Source of the DNA: an uncultured Lewinella sp.
GTDB taxonomy: Bacteria > Bacteroidota > Bacteroidia > Chitinophagales > Saprospiraceae
Reading direction: 5' to 3'
NCBI GenBank assembly: GCA_937873655.1
Contig: CALMYQ010000251.1
Span: 1-51,081 of the forward strand
Length of the DNA stretch: 51,081 nt
Positions 1-9,165 of this stretch are shown here, piece after piece; the first letter of the stretch is position 1; each line of letters opens with the position of its first letter. The notes below the pieces were generated by a model. That model did no database searches. It was given only the letters and a program-made list of their open reading frames with translations, and was not told the DNA's origin. Made by a program: the position numbers and the translations under genes.

Positions 1-55
1 TACAACTTACGACTTACAACTTACGACTTACAACTTACGACTTACAACTTACAAC
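1..55. repeat. 14-bp tandem repeat next to a stop codon
   Basis: Roughly four copies of the 14-bp unit TTACGACTTACAAC run from the window edge to a point six bases before the stop codon of the minus-strand lipoprotein gene. The array may continue outside the window. It has no spacers, so it is not a CRISPR array. It belongs to a set of low-complexity arrays in this window that lie against 3' gene ends. Confidence 0.9.
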
Positions 56-61
56 AATCTA

Positions 62-688
62 CTACCGCAAAGTAGGCGAGCTTTCCAGCGCTATATCCTT
101 TGAATCCTCAAAGCAATTCCGGCTGATGCGGGCCCTGACCTCGCCCTCCGGCGTACCGCCGATCCGCAGGACGGTGGTGCAGGCGTTTTTGAGGTAGCTG
201 AATTCGTTGGCTGAATAGGAGATGGCATCCAGTTCGTCGGTATCGGTTTCCGAACCCAGGTAGAAAGCCGGATTGATATCCGCGTCCCCTTCATAGTTTT
301 CAGCAACCTTTCCCTCTTTTTCAATCTGCAGCCTGAACCGCACGGTGGAATAGTTGATCCGGACCAGATCCAGCTTGTAGGTCACGTTGTCCCGCGTTCC
401 TTTCAGGTGGTATACCCGGTTAATAGCGGGATTCGAGGGAAAATCGACCGCCTCTTCGCCCTCCACCATGATCTTATTGGGCGCGACGTTAACGGGTTTT
501 CCCAAATTCCCGATTGATGTGATAAAGTCCTCCGAGAACGGGTGATTCAGGTAATATTCGGAATCGCTCCAGTTGAAATCACCTTCGGCGGCAGCGGCAT
601 CGCCTTCTCCCGAATTGGTCCCCGCGTCCTGCTTGCAGGCTGTAAAGGCGACCAGAAGGATGAACAAAAAAAATTGGATTGCTTTCAT
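62..688 (-). CDS. Predicted lipoprotein of unknown function
   Basis: This is a 208-residue protein with a lipoprotein signal peptide: a basic N-terminus, a hydrophobic stretch and a lipobox ending at Cys18 (VAFTAC). The mature part starts with an acidic, Ala/Gly-rich spacer, followed by about 150 residues that look beta-rich. I do not recognise a family. The start codon lies 20 bases after the stop of the ATP-grasp gene on the same strand, so the two are probably co-transcribed with the ligase gene first. The gene ends in front of the 14-bp tandem repeat. The lipidation call is seen in the sequence; a role linked to the ligase is only inferred from position. Confidence 0.85.
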   Translation of the reverse strand: MKAIQFFLFILLVAFTACKQDAGTNSGEGDAAAAEGDFNWSDSEYYLNHPFSEDFITSIGNLGKPVNVAPNKIMVEGEEAVDFPSNPAINRVYHLKGTRDNVTYKLDLVRINYSTVRFRLQIEKEGKVAENYEGDADINPAFYLGSETDTDELDAISYSANEFSYLKNACTTVLRIGGTPEGEVRARISRNCFEDSKDIALESSPTLR

Positions 689-708
689 ACAATATTAAAA
701 GATTTGAA

Positions 709-1695
709 CTAAGCCTTTTTGGCCCTGCTTGTTTTTTTGACCGCCGGCGCCGGGCCTGCACCGGCACTTTCACGAATATAGGTACCCCAGGTAAGGTTGT
801 CCTTGCCGGGTTCCTGGGCTTGTGCCCTTTCAATAGCGTAGGCGGCTGACATTTCGACGACCCAATCAAAGTTCTCTTTTCCTACGGAATTGATGTCGGC
901 ATCCGGGGCGGGATTGCAGAAGTCGATAGCGATGGGTATGCCGTCCCTGACCGCAAACTCCACCGTATTGAAATCGTATCCCAGTCCTTCACACAGTGCC
1001 AGCACGTACTTTTCCATTGTTTTGATCAGGCTGTCGGGCACATTGTGATTGGCCACATACCGGAGATGGTGCGGATTGCGCGGCTCATAGTGCATGATCC
1101 GGACGTGCTTTCTGCCGATGCAATAACAACGGAAATAGGCGTCGAACTCAATGGCTTCCTGGAGCATCATCACCAGGCGCTCTGTTTCCGAGAATTTTTC
1201 AAAGAATTCATCAACATTCTTTAGCTTGTATACGCTCTTCCAGCCGCCGCCGGCATGCGGTTTCATGAACGCCGGGAAACCCACATAGCTAAAGATCGAT
1301 TCCCAATCCAGCGGGAAGGCGAGGTTGGAGAATGAATTGGAGGTCGTGTCCTCCGGGTGATCCTTGGAAGGCAGCAAGACCGTTTTGGGTACCGGAACCC
1401 CGAGTTTCACAGCCAGCACGTTGTTAAAGAATTTTTCGTCGGCGCTCCACCAGAACGGGTTGTTGATCACAGCCGTACCGGTAGCCGCGGCATTTTTCAG
1501 GAAAGCCCTGTAAAACGGCACATCCTGGGAAATCCGGTCAACGATGACGGCATACCCGCAGGATTCGGCCTGAACAACCTTATCGATGAGGACGGGTTCG
1601 GCCTTTATGCCTTTGACGCCCTTGTCATTGATGCGGTCAACAAATGCTTGCGGAAAGGAGCGTTCTTGCCCGAACAGGATTCCGATTTTCTTCAT
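709..1695 (-). CDS. ATP-grasp domain protein (RimK/glutathione synthase-like ligase)
   Basis: A 328-residue protein with the layout of ATP-grasp carboxylate-amine ligases: an N-terminal Rossmann-like part (KKIGILFGQ), an ATP-binding lysine in FMKPHAGGGWKSV (Lys145), and C-terminal metal ligands in VEFAV (Glu246) and DFCNPAPD (Asp258, Asn261). Family members join a carboxylate to an amine or thiol through an acyl-phosphate; the substrate cannot be read from sequence. The last 20 residues form a basic Ala/Pro/Lys tail unlike the folded core. A minus-strand -7 element lies 28 bases upstream. The lipoprotein gene follows 20 bases downstream, suggesting a two-gene operon. Family assignment is firm, function open. 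Confidence 0.85.
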   Translation of the reverse strand: MKKIGILFGQERSFPQAFVDRINDKGVKGIKAEPVLIDKVVQAESCGYAVIVDRISQDVPFYRAFLKNAAATGTAVINNPFWWSADEKFFNNVLAVKLGVPVPKTVLLPSKDHPEDTTSNSFSNLAFPLDWESIFSYVGFPAFMKPHAGGGWKSVYKLKNVDEFFEKFSETERLVMMLQEAIEFDAYFRCYCIGRKHVRIMHYEPRNPHHLRYVANHNVPDSLIKTMEKYVLALCEGLGYDFNTVEFAVRDGIPIAIDFCNPAPDADINSVGKENFDWVVEMSAAYAIERAQAQEPGKDNLTWGTYIRESAGAGPAPAVKKTSRAKKA

Positions 1696-1723
1696 ATGGC
1701 AATTGGATTTTAGTGTCCGGCGG

Positions 1724-1731
1724 CAAAGATA
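1724..1731 (-). promoter_or_regulatory. -7 promoter element of the ATP-grasp/lipoprotein operon
   Basis: On the minus strand this reads TATCTTTG, a full match to the Bacteroidota -7 consensus TAnnTTTG, 28 bases before the start codon. I see no good TTG -33 box at the usual distance. Confidence 0.55.
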
Positions 1732-1841
1732 GGCAAGATTGTTTAATTGAGGAATTCAAATCCCTTTCGCGGGGCCGATCCGGGATTGAAAATTTTCGTC
1801 CATAAATTTCAAAAAAAGTTATGTGGGAAAAATTAAAATTT

Positions 1842-1849
1842 TAGATTTG
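1842..1849 (+). promoter_or_regulatory. -7 promoter element of M4 protease copy 1
   Basis: TAGATTTG matches TAnnTTTG. It ends 109 bases before the start codon. The second protease copy has the same octamer at exactly the same distance from its own start codon, which supports both calls. Confidence 0.7.
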
Positions 1850-1910
1850 TCCGGTAAGAAATAGTGTATCCTGACTGATTGGAGTTTGTCCATTTATCTG
1901 TTCATAATAA

Positions 1911-1934
1911 CGGGTTCCCCCGGGAGCCTTTTTT
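1911..1934 (+). promoter_or_regulatory. Leader hairpin plus T-run before M4 protease copy 1
   Basis: GGTTCCCCCGGGAGCC (1913-1928) can fold into a six-pair stem, or alternatively CGGG pairs with CCCG, and six T follow. The element sits about 25 bases before the start codon inside the predicted leader. It resembles a weak intrinsic terminator, so it could act as an attenuator or as a stability or translation element. A hairpin of different sequence lies in the same place before copy 2. Confidence 0.5.
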
Positions 1935-1958
1935 CAAACTTCAAATCGTAACACTGGT

Positions 1959-4900
1959 ATGAAAAAAGCACTATTTACGCTTCTGTTGCTTCCTGCAACA
2001 ATGGGTTTATTGCTTGCCCAATCAAAGCCGAAAACCGGCAAAAAATTCCCCTCCTTCATCTCTCTCGAACAGCCGCAACCAGCCGGTCAGCGGAGCAATC
2101 TGTTCAATACCTACCTTGAGATGAACCCCGAGGATGAGCTCAGGCTTATCCGGACCGAAGCGGACCAGCTTGGGTTTACGCACCAGCGCTTTCAGCAATT
2201 CTATAAAGGCGTGAAGGTGGATGGCGCAATCTACACCGTACACGAAAAAGGCGGAAGGATCCTCACCCTTTCCGGCAATTTCAGGGATGTAACCGACCTG
2301 GATGTCAACCCGTTCATTTCTCCTGACCAGGCATTGCAATACGCGATGCAGCATGTCGGCGCAGCCAAGTACGCCTGGCAGCCGGGCGGGTTCGACGGAT
2401 TTGAAAAGCCGCAGGGTGAACTCGTCATTTTCGCTGACCCTGAAGGCCTGCTACCGGCCAGGCTGACCTACAAATTCGACGTCTATGCCGTTGAGCCCAT
2501 TTCCAGGGCTTACGTTCTGGTGGATGCGCACAACGGGGAAGTGGTTCGCGAATTCGCCCGCATCCACGAGACCAACGTGCCCGCCACCGGCACCAGCCTG
2601 TACAACGGTACGGTCAGCTTCACGGCCGATCAGGTCAGCGCCAGTTCCTTCCGGCTGCGCCAGACAGCTGACGGCGGCGGCGTGCAAACCTTCAGCCTCA
2701 ACAACGGCACCAATTACAACAGCGCTACCGACATCACCAGCACCTCAGCATCCTTTAACAATGTCGATAATACGGCCGTTCAGGCCCATTGGGGCGCGGA
2801 GCAGACCTATAAGTACTACCTGCAAAACCACAACCGGAATTCCTATAACAACGCCGGCGGCATTCTCAAGAACTACGTCCACTATTCCAACAACTATGTC
2901 AATGCCTACTGGGACGGTACGCGGATGACTTACGGCGACGGCGACGGAGTGAATTACGGGCCGCTGGTTTCCACCGACATCACCGGCCACGAAATCACCC
3001 ACGGCGTTACGGAGTATTCCGCCAACCTGGCATACCAGCGGGAATCCGGCGCCCTCAACGAGTCCTTTTCCGACATCTTCGGTGAAATGGTGGAATACTT
3101 CGCTGAAGGCTCCAACGACTGGCAGATGGGTACCGATATCGGGATCGGCGGCAGCGGCGCGATCCGGTCCATGAATAACCCGAACCTGTACGGCGACCCG
3201 GATACCTACGGCGGCGCCAACTGGTATAATCCCAACTGCGGCACCCCGACCCAAAGCAACGACTATTGCGGGGTACACACCAATTCGGGGGTACAGAACA
3301 AATGGTTCTATATTCTGACTATGGGCGAATCCGGCACCAACGACCTGGGCAATTCGTACAGCGTAACGGGTGTTGGACGGACCAAATCCGCGGCGATCAC
3401 CTACCGCAGCCTGACCACCTACCTGTCGTCGAGCTCCACCTATGCCGATGCCCGGGCCGGCGCCATCCAGGCAGCCACCGACCTGTACGGCGCAGGGTCG
3501 GCCGAAGTGATTGCTACCACCAATGCCTGGTATGCAGTGGGTGTGGGCAACGAGTACGGCAACAATTCTGCCACCTATTGCTCCTCGTCGGGTTCCAATT
3601 CCAGCTATGAGTGGATCTCCAAGGTAACAGTCGGTTCATTTACCAACAACAGCGGCGCTTCAGGTTACACGAATTTCACCAACCTGACCGCCAACCTGAC
3701 CGCCGGCCAGAGCTACAGCGTTTCCCTGACGCCGACCTTTTCCGGCGCCACCTATAATGAATACTGGCGGATCTGGATCGACTTCAACGGCGACGGCGAC
3801 TTTGCCGACTCCGGTGAGCAGGTCTTTGCAGCCGGCCCCAGCGCAACCACGGTTTCCGGCAGTCTTACGATTCCTTCCGGTGCGTCGGGTACAACCCGCA
3901 TGCGGGTGTCCATGAAATACAACGCTGCCCAGACCAGTTCCTGCGAGACCTTCTCCTACGGCGAGGTTGAGGACTATACGGTTGCCATCGGCGGAGCCGT
4001 TCCGGATACGCAGGCGCCAACTGCGCCGACCAGCCTGAGCGCCTCCAATACCACGCAAACCACTACCGATCTTTCCTGGACGGCTTCGACGGACAATGTC
4101 GGCGTAACCGGGTACAAGATCTTTGTCAACGGCGTAAATACGGCCACCAGCGCTACCAATTCATACGCATTGACCGGCCTTACGGCAGCTACGACCTATT
4201 CCGTCTATGTAACTGCATACGATGCCGCCGGTAATAACTCCGGCGCCAGCAATACCATCAACGTGACCACGCTGAGCAGCGGCGGCGGCGGCAGCACCGA
4301 ATTACTGGGCAGCTATTTTGAAACCGGCTGGGACGGATGGGCCGATGGCGGCAGCGACTGTGCGCGGTACTCCGGCACCAGGTCCTACGAAGGCAGTTAT
4401 TCCATTTATATCCGGGATAACTCGGGCGTTCCATCAGCTATGACCTCGCCCACCATCAACCTGAGCGGTTATTCACAGGTAGTTGTTGACTTCTACTTCT
4501 ACGCTACCAGTATGGAGAACGGAGAAGATTTCTGGTTGCGGTATTCCAGTAACAATGGCAGCACCTGGAGTACGGTAGCTACTTATGCGGCTGGAACCAG
4601 TTTCACCAACAACGGATTCTGGCACGCGACGGTTACCCTGACCAGCGCCCAGGTGAGTTTCACCTCCGGAGTGAAGCTACGCTTCCAGTGTGACGCCAGC
4701 GACAATACCGACCTGATCTACATTGACGCGGTTACGGTGACCGCTTCCAACCCGTCTGGTTTTGCAGCGGGTGGAGAAACCCGTCAAACGATCGAACAGA
4801 TCGACCGGGTGATTTCCGAAAACGCTGGTTTCCTGGAAGATCAGGCGGAATTCCGGTTGTACCCCAACCCGGCTGCCGACGAACTCAATATCGAAACACC

Positions 4901-5072
4901 GGATGCTCTGCGTTCTGTAAGGATCTTTGCCGTTAACGGCTCCCTGGTCCAGAACCTGAAGACTTTCGAAAAAGGACAAACCATAGACATTTCCGGCCTG
5001 CAGCCCGGCATTTACTTCATTGCCATAGAAACAGACAAGGAAGTCGTCAACAAACGATTTGTAAAACAATAG
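1959..5072 (+). CDS. Secreted M4 (thermolysin-type) metalloprotease, T9SS cargo, copy 1
   Basis: This 1037-residue protein has a Sec signal peptide (1-20, ending LLLAQ), a fungalysin/thermolysin propeptide and PepSY-like region (about 40-200), an M4 catalytic domain (about 205-535), a GEVED domain closing with GEVEDYTV (668-675), a fibronectin type III domain (about 682-774), a Gly-rich linker, a jelly-roll-like domain (about 781-930) and a T9SS sorting domain (about 964-1037, with LYPNPAADELNI). Zinc ligands are His344 and His348 in HEITH and Glu368 in NESFSD; His440 in GVHTNSG matches thermolysin His231. All ligand spacings equal those of thermolysin. It should be an extracellular or surface-anchored neutral protease, active after propeptide removal. 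A near copy follows directly. Confidence 0.95.
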   Translation: MKKALFTLLLLPATMGLLLAQSKPKTGKKFPSFISLEQPQPAGQRSNLFNTYLEMNPEDELRLIRTEADQLGFTHQRFQQFYKGVKVDGAIYTVHEKGGRILTLSGNFRDVTDLDVNPFISPDQALQYAMQHVGAAKYAWQPGGFDGFEKPQGELVIFADPEGLLPARLTYKFDVYAVEPISRAYVLVDAHNGEVVREFARIHETNVPATGTSLYNGTVSFTADQVSASSFRLRQTADGGGVQTFSLNNGTNYNSATDITSTSASFNNVDNTAVQAHWGAEQTYKYYLQNHNRNSYNNAGGILKNYVHYSNNYVNAYWDGTRMTYGDGDGVNYGPLVSTDITGHEITHGVTEYSANLAYQRESGALNESFSDIFGEMVEYFAEGSNDWQMGTDIGIGGSGAIRSMNNPNLYGDPDTYGGANWYNPNCGTPTQSNDYCGVHTNSGVQNKWFYILTMGESGTNDLGNSYSVTGVGRTKSAAITYRSLTTYLSSSSTYADARAGAIQAATDLYGAGSAEVIATTNAWYAVGVGNEYGNNSATYCSSSGSNSSYEWISKVTVGSFTNNSGASGYTNFTNLTANLTAGQSYSVSLTPTFSGATYNEYWRIWIDFNGDGDFADSGEQVFAAGPSATTVSGSLTIPSGASGTTRMRVSMKYNAAQTSSCETFSYGEVEDYTVAIGGAVPDTQAPTAPTSLSASNTTQTTTDLSWTASTDNVGVTGYKIFVNGVNTATSATNSYALTGLTAATTYSVYVTAYDAAGNNSGASNTINVTTLSSGGGGSTELLGSYFETGWDGWADGGSDCARYSGTRSYEGSYSIYIRDNSGVPSAMTSPTINLSGYSQVVVDFYFYATSMENGEDFWLRYSSNNGSTWSTVATYAAGTSFTNNGFWHATVTLTSAQVSFTSGVKLRFQCDASDNTDLIYIDAVTVTASNPSGFAAGGETRQTIEQIDRVISENAGFLEDQAEFRLYPNPAADELNIETPDALRSVRIFAVNGSLVQNLKTFEKGQTIDISGLQPGIYFIAIETDKEVVNKRFVKQ

Positions 5073-5092
5073 GATTAAAAATGTTGTGACGG

Positions 5093-5156
5093 GCAGCTTG
5101 TCGCGCGGTTCAAATCGCCCCGGAGGCGGGAGACCATGCGGCAAGCTGCTTTTCTT
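5093..5156 (+). terminator. Intrinsic terminator after M4 protease copy 1
   Basis: A 12-pair stem, GCAGCTTGTCGC (5093-5104) with GCGGCAAGCTGC (5138-5149) and one G-T pair, is followed by a T-rich run. It starts 20 bases after the stop codon and separates the two protease genes transcriptionally. Confidence 0.85.
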
Positions 5157-5447
5157 TTTGTACCGCCCCTTGATCATCTTTATTTCACCTTCTCCTCCCC
5201 TGCCGCCATGTCCTGAAGTATGATCCTATCCTAGGAAAATGTTGCTAAAATCCCTGAATATTCCACTCTAAATCCCAGCTAAATTCACCTTAAATTCTCA
5301 AAAAATTCTACCATAATTCACAAAAAAATAATCGAAAATTTCCCAAAAAATTTCGTTTAAAAAATTTAAATATTAGATTTGCCAGTATTACGCCATGTTT
5401 ATCCGACTGTTTGAAGTTTCGTAAAATTTCTTGTTCATAATAATTAT
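5157..5447 (+). other. AT-rich spacer with promoter of M4 copy 2
   Basis: There is no gene here. The stretch becomes strongly AT-rich from about 5220 and holds the -7 element of the second protease gene. No other structure was found. Confidence 0.7.
5374..5381 (+). promoter_or_regulatory. -7 promoter element of M4 protease copy 2
   Basis: TAGATTTG matches TAnnTTTG, in an A/T-rich stretch and 109 bases before the start codon. This is the same octamer and spacing as copy 1. Confidence 0.7.
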
Positions 5448-5466
5448 CGCCCTTCGAGGGTGTTTT
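5448..5466 (+). promoter_or_regulatory. Leader hairpin plus T-run before M4 protease copy 2
   Basis: CGCCCTTCGAGGGTG folds into a six-pair stem (with one G-T pair) and a TCG loop, followed by four T. Its position relative to the start codon matches the different hairpin of copy 1, while flanking bases (TTCATAATAA before, CAAACTTCAAATCGTAA after) are shared. Confidence 0.5.
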
Positions 5467-5490
5467 ACAAACTTCAAATCGTAAGCTGGT

Positions 5491-8400
5491 ATGAAAAAAG
5501 CACTATTTACCTTGATGTTGCTTCCTGCAACGCTCATTGTGTTATTTGCCCAACCGAGACCCAAAATCGGCAAAAAATTTCCTTCCTTCGTTCAACTGGA
5601 ACAACCCCAACCCCTTACCCAACGCAACAACCTGTTCAACGCCTACCTTGAAATGGGACAGGACGACGAATTGCGGCTGGAACGCACAGATACCGACAAT
5701 CTCGGATTCAGCCATTACCGCTACCAACAGTACTACAAGGGTGTGAAGGTGGATGGCGCCATCTACACCGTACACGAAAAAGGCGGTAGGATCCTTACCC
5801 TCTCCGGCAATTTCAGAAGCGTATTTGACCTGGATGTAGGTGCGTTCATTTCTTCCGACCAGGCGCTGCAATATGCCATGCAGCATGTCGGCGCAGGTAA
5901 ATACGCCTGGCAACCCGGCGGGTTCGACGGGTTTGAGAAGCCGCAGGGCGAACTCGTTATTTTCTCCGACCCTGAAGGCATTCTGCCCGCCAGGCTGACC
6001 TACAAATTCGACGTCTATGCCGTTGAGCCCATCTCCAGAGCTTACGTCTTTGTCGATGCCCACAACGGCGAAGTGGTCCGCGAGTTCGCACGCATCCACG
6101 AATCCAACGTACCCGCCACCGGCACCAGCCTGTATAACGGCACCGTATCCTTTACGGCCGACTTCACCGGCTCCAACTACAGGCTCCGCCAGACAGCCGA
6201 TGGCGGAGGCGTGCAAACCTACAGCCTCAATAACGGCACCAATTACAACAATGCCACCGATATCACGAGCGGCTCGTCGTCCTTCAACAACGTGGACAAT
6301 ACCGCCGTCCAGGCGCATTGGGGCGCCGAACAAACCTACAAGTACTACCTCCAGAACCACGGCCGGAATTCCTACAACAACGCCGGCGGGGTGCTCAGGA
6401 ACTATGTCCACTATTCCAATAACTATGTGAATGCCTATTGGGACGGCACCCGGATGACATACGGCGACGGCGACGGGGTGAATTACGGCCCGCTGGTTTC
6501 CAGCGACATCACCGGACACGAGATCACGCACGGCGTTACGGAATACTCCGCCAACCTGGCCTATCAGCGGGAATCAGGGGCACTGAACGAATCCTTCTCG
6601 GATATCTTCGGCGAAATGGTCGAATACTTCGCAGAAGGTTCCAACGACTGGCAAATGGGTACCGATATCGGGATCGGCGGCAGCGGCGCCATCCGCTCCA
6701 TGAACAATCCGAACCTGTACGGCGACCCGGATACTTACGGCGGCAGCTATTGGTACAACCCCAACTGCGGTACGCCGACCCAAAACAACGACTATTGCGG
6801 GGTACACACCAACTCGGGCGTGCAGAACAAGTGGTTCTACATCCTGACCATGGGCGAATCCGGCACCAACGACCTGGGCAATTCATATAGTGTATCGGGT
6901 GTGGGCCGCACCAAGGCCGCAGCGATCACGTACCGGAGTCTGACCACCTATCTGTCGTCGAGTTCTACCTATGCCGACGCCCGCAACGGCGCCATTCAGG
7001 CAGCCATCGACCTGTACGGCGCCGGTTCGGCTGAGGAAATTGCCACGACCAACGCCTGGTACGCGGTGGGCGTAGGCGGCGAATACGGCACCATTTCCTA
7101 CTGCTCTTCGGCCGGATCCAACTCCAGCTACGAATGGATATCGAATGTGACGGTCGGCTCGTTCAGCAACAGTTCCGGAGCGGCCGGTTATACCAATTTC
7201 ACTTCTCAAACAGTTAATGTGAATGCCGGACAGAACTACAGCATTTCGCTGACGCCGGGTTTCTCGAGCTCCACCTATACCGAATACTGGAAAATCTGGA
7301 TCGACCTCAATGCCGACGGCGATTTTACCGACTCAGGCGAGCAGGTCTATGCCTCAGGCGGCAGCAATGCTACTGTCAGCGGCAGCATCAGTATCCCCTC
7401 CGGGGCCGCGGGCACCACAACCCGCATGCGGGTGACCATGAAGTACAACGCAACCCCTACCGGTCCGTGCGAAACCTTTTCCTACGGCGAAGTGGAGGAT
7501 TATACCATCGCGATCGGCGGCGGCGGCGGTCCGGACACGCAAGCGCCTTCAGCTCCGACCAGCCTGAGCGCGTCCAATACCACACAAACCAGTACCGACC
7601 TATCCTGGAATGCGTCCACGGACAATGTCGGGGTAACCGGCTACAACATCTACGTTGACGGGGTCAATGTGGACAATACCGCCTCTACCTCCTATGCATT
7701 GGGCGGCCTGACGGCTTCTACCACTTATGCCATTTACGTAACGGCGTATGATGCGGCCGGGAATGAATCCGGTTCAAGCAACACCATCAATGTAACGACC
7801 CAGAGCGGCGGCGGCGGCGGCGGCAGCGATGTATTGCTGGGCAGCTATTTCGAAACCGGCTGGGACGGCTGGGCCGACGGCGGCAGCGACTGTGCGCGGT
7901 ATTTCGGATCCCGGTCCTGGGAAGGCAATTATTCGATCTACATCCGGGACAATTCGGGGGTCGCATCCGCCATGACCTCCCCGACGCTCAACCTGAGCGG
8001 TTATTCCCAACTGGATATCGAGTTCTACTTCTACGCTTACAGCATGGAAAACGGCGAGGATTTCTGGGTGCGGTATTACAACGGCAGTTCCTGGACAACA
8101 GTTGCAGCCTATGCCCGGGGTACCAGTTTCAACAACAATACATTCTATGTTGCAACCGTGACCCTGACCAACGCCGGGTATACCTTCCCGTCGAATGCAC
8201 AGATCCGGTTCCAGTGCGATGCCAGCGCCAATAACGACCTGGTTTATATTGATGCGGTGACGGTGACGGCCTCCAACCCGTCCGGATTCATGGCCGGCGG
8301 AGCGACCCGGCAGACGATCCAGGAACTGGGCAAGGTCGTTCCTGAGGGCAACGCTTTCCTGGAAGGCGACAGCGAGGCGCCAGTGACCCTGTTCCCGAAC

Positions 8401-8604
8401 CCGGCAACGGATGAGCTCAGCATCAATACGACAGATGAACTGCTGGGCGTCCGGATCTTTGCAACCAACGGCGCTCTGGTCAAAAACCTGAAGACTTTTG
8501 AAAAAGGGCAGACCATTGATATCGAAGACCTGCAACCCGGCATGTATTTCATTGCATTGGAAACAGCCGGCGGCGTGATCAACAAACGATTTATCAAACA
8601 ATAA
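5491..8604 (+). CDS. Secreted M4 (thermolysin-type) metalloprotease, T9SS cargo, copy 2
   Basis: This paralogue of the preceding gene has the same length (1037 residues) and domain order: signal peptide, propeptide, M4 domain, GEVED domain, fibronectin III, Gly-rich linker, jelly-roll-like domain and T9SS sorting domain (LFPNPATDELSI). Zinc ligands are His343, His347 and Glu367; the His231 equivalent is His439. The propeptide core and the catalytic domain are almost identical to copy 1, whereas the first 80 residues, the GEVED domain and the C-terminal regions have drifted. Own promoter and terminator allow independent expression. Codon choice differs at many identical residues, so the duplication is not very recent. 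Confidence 0.95.
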   Translation: MKKALFTLMLLPATLIVLFAQPRPKIGKKFPSFVQLEQPQPLTQRNNLFNAYLEMGQDDELRLERTDTDNLGFSHYRYQQYYKGVKVDGAIYTVHEKGGRILTLSGNFRSVFDLDVGAFISSDQALQYAMQHVGAGKYAWQPGGFDGFEKPQGELVIFSDPEGILPARLTYKFDVYAVEPISRAYVFVDAHNGEVVREFARIHESNVPATGTSLYNGTVSFTADFTGSNYRLRQTADGGGVQTYSLNNGTNYNNATDITSGSSSFNNVDNTAVQAHWGAEQTYKYYLQNHGRNSYNNAGGVLRNYVHYSNNYVNAYWDGTRMTYGDGDGVNYGPLVSSDITGHEITHGVTEYSANLAYQRESGALNESFSDIFGEMVEYFAEGSNDWQMGTDIGIGGSGAIRSMNNPNLYGDPDTYGGSYWYNPNCGTPTQNNDYCGVHTNSGVQNKWFYILTMGESGTNDLGNSYSVSGVGRTKAAAITYRSLTTYLSSSSTYADARNGAIQAAIDLYGAGSAEEIATTNAWYAVGVGGEYGTISYCSSAGSNSSYEWISNVTVGSFSNSSGAAGYTNFTSQTVNVNAGQNYSISLTPGFSSSTYTEYWKIWIDLNADGDFTDSGEQVYASGGSNATVSGSISIPSGAAGTTTRMRVTMKYNATPTGPCETFSYGEVEDYTIAIGGGGGPDTQAPSAPTSLSASNTTQTSTDLSWNASTDNVGVTGYNIYVDGVNVDNTASTSYALGGLTASTTYAIYVTAYDAAGNESGSSNTINVTTQSGGGGGGSDVLLGSYFETGWDGWADGGSDCARYFGSRSWEGNYSIYIRDNSGVASAMTSPTLNLSGYSQLDIEFYFYAYSMENGEDFWVRYYNGSSWTTVAAYARGTSFNNNTFYVATVTLTNAGYTFPSNAQIRFQCDASANNDLVYIDAVTVTASNPSGFMAGGATRQTIQELGKVVPEGNAFLEGDSEAPVTLFPNPATDELSINTTDELLGVRIFATNGALVKNLKTFEKGQTIDIEDLQPGMYFIALETAGGVINKRFIKQ

Positions 8605-8626
8605 GGTATTTTCAAGGCTTTGACCG

Positions 8627-8675
8627 GGCAGCCGGCGGTTCTGAGAACGTTCAGGGTCGCCGGCTGCCTGTTTTT
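8627..8675 (+). terminator. Intrinsic terminator after M4 protease copy 2
   Basis: An 11-pair perfect stem, GGCAGCCGGCG (8627-8637) with CGCCGGCTGCC (8658-8668), is followed by TGTTTTT. It begins 22 bases after the stop codon. Confidence 0.9.
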
Positions 8676-8687
8676 CACATAAAGCGG

Positions 8688-8695
8688 TAATTTTG
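8688..8695 (+). promoter_or_regulatory. -7 promoter element of the GNAT gene
   Basis: TAATTTTG matches TAnnTTTG and ends 19 bases before the start codon, just downstream of the preceding terminator. Confidence 0.55.
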
Positions 8696-8714
8696 CGGCC
8701 TAAACCAGGACAAA

Positions 8715-9161
8715 ATGTCGCTCGAATTCCGATTAGCCGGCCCGGAAGATATCGAACAGATCCTCGACATGATGGAGGATTTTTATGCTATTGATCTGTA
8801 TCCGTTCACCCGGGAGGAAACCCGGATAAATGTTGAAAAATTCATCGCCGACCCGGGATTGGGCAGGCTTTGGGTGGTCAGCACCCCTGAAGCTGTTGCA
8901 GGATATGCTGTGTTGACCTTCGGGTACAGTTTTGAATTCAAGGGCAGGGATGCCTTTGTCGACGAGCTCTACGTCGTTCCCGAACAGCGCAGCAAAGGGT
9001 TGGGCGCTATTGTACTCGACTACGTTCTGGACCAGGCCAGAGCAGCCGGCATCAAAGCGGTGCACCTCGAAGTGGAAAAGCACAATGAGAAGGCCAATCG
9101 CCTGTACCGGAGCCGGCAATTCGAGGCCCATAAACGGGCATTGATGACGAAATGGCTATAA
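8715..9161 (+). CDS. GNAT family N-acetyltransferase
   Basis: A 148-residue single-domain GNAT protein. The acetyl-CoA pyrophosphate loop is visible as QRSKGLGA (91-98), preceded by the strand VDELYVVPE and followed by the helix of motif A. The C-terminal strand and helix (VHLEVEKHNEKANRLYR) form motif B. GNAT enzymes move an acetyl group from acetyl-CoA to an amine; the substrate is not predictable here. The length is normal for a small GNAT. Its stop faces the TPR lipoprotein gene with only four bases between the two stops. Confidence 0.93.
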   Translation: MSLEFRLAGPEDIEQILDMMEDFYAIDLYPFTREETRINVEKFIADPGLGRLWVVSTPEAVAGYAVLTFGYSFEFKGRDAFVDELYVVPEQRSKGLGAIVLDYVLDQARAAGIKAVHLEVEKHNEKANRLYRSRQFEAHKRALMTKWL

Positions 9162-9165
9162 TTTT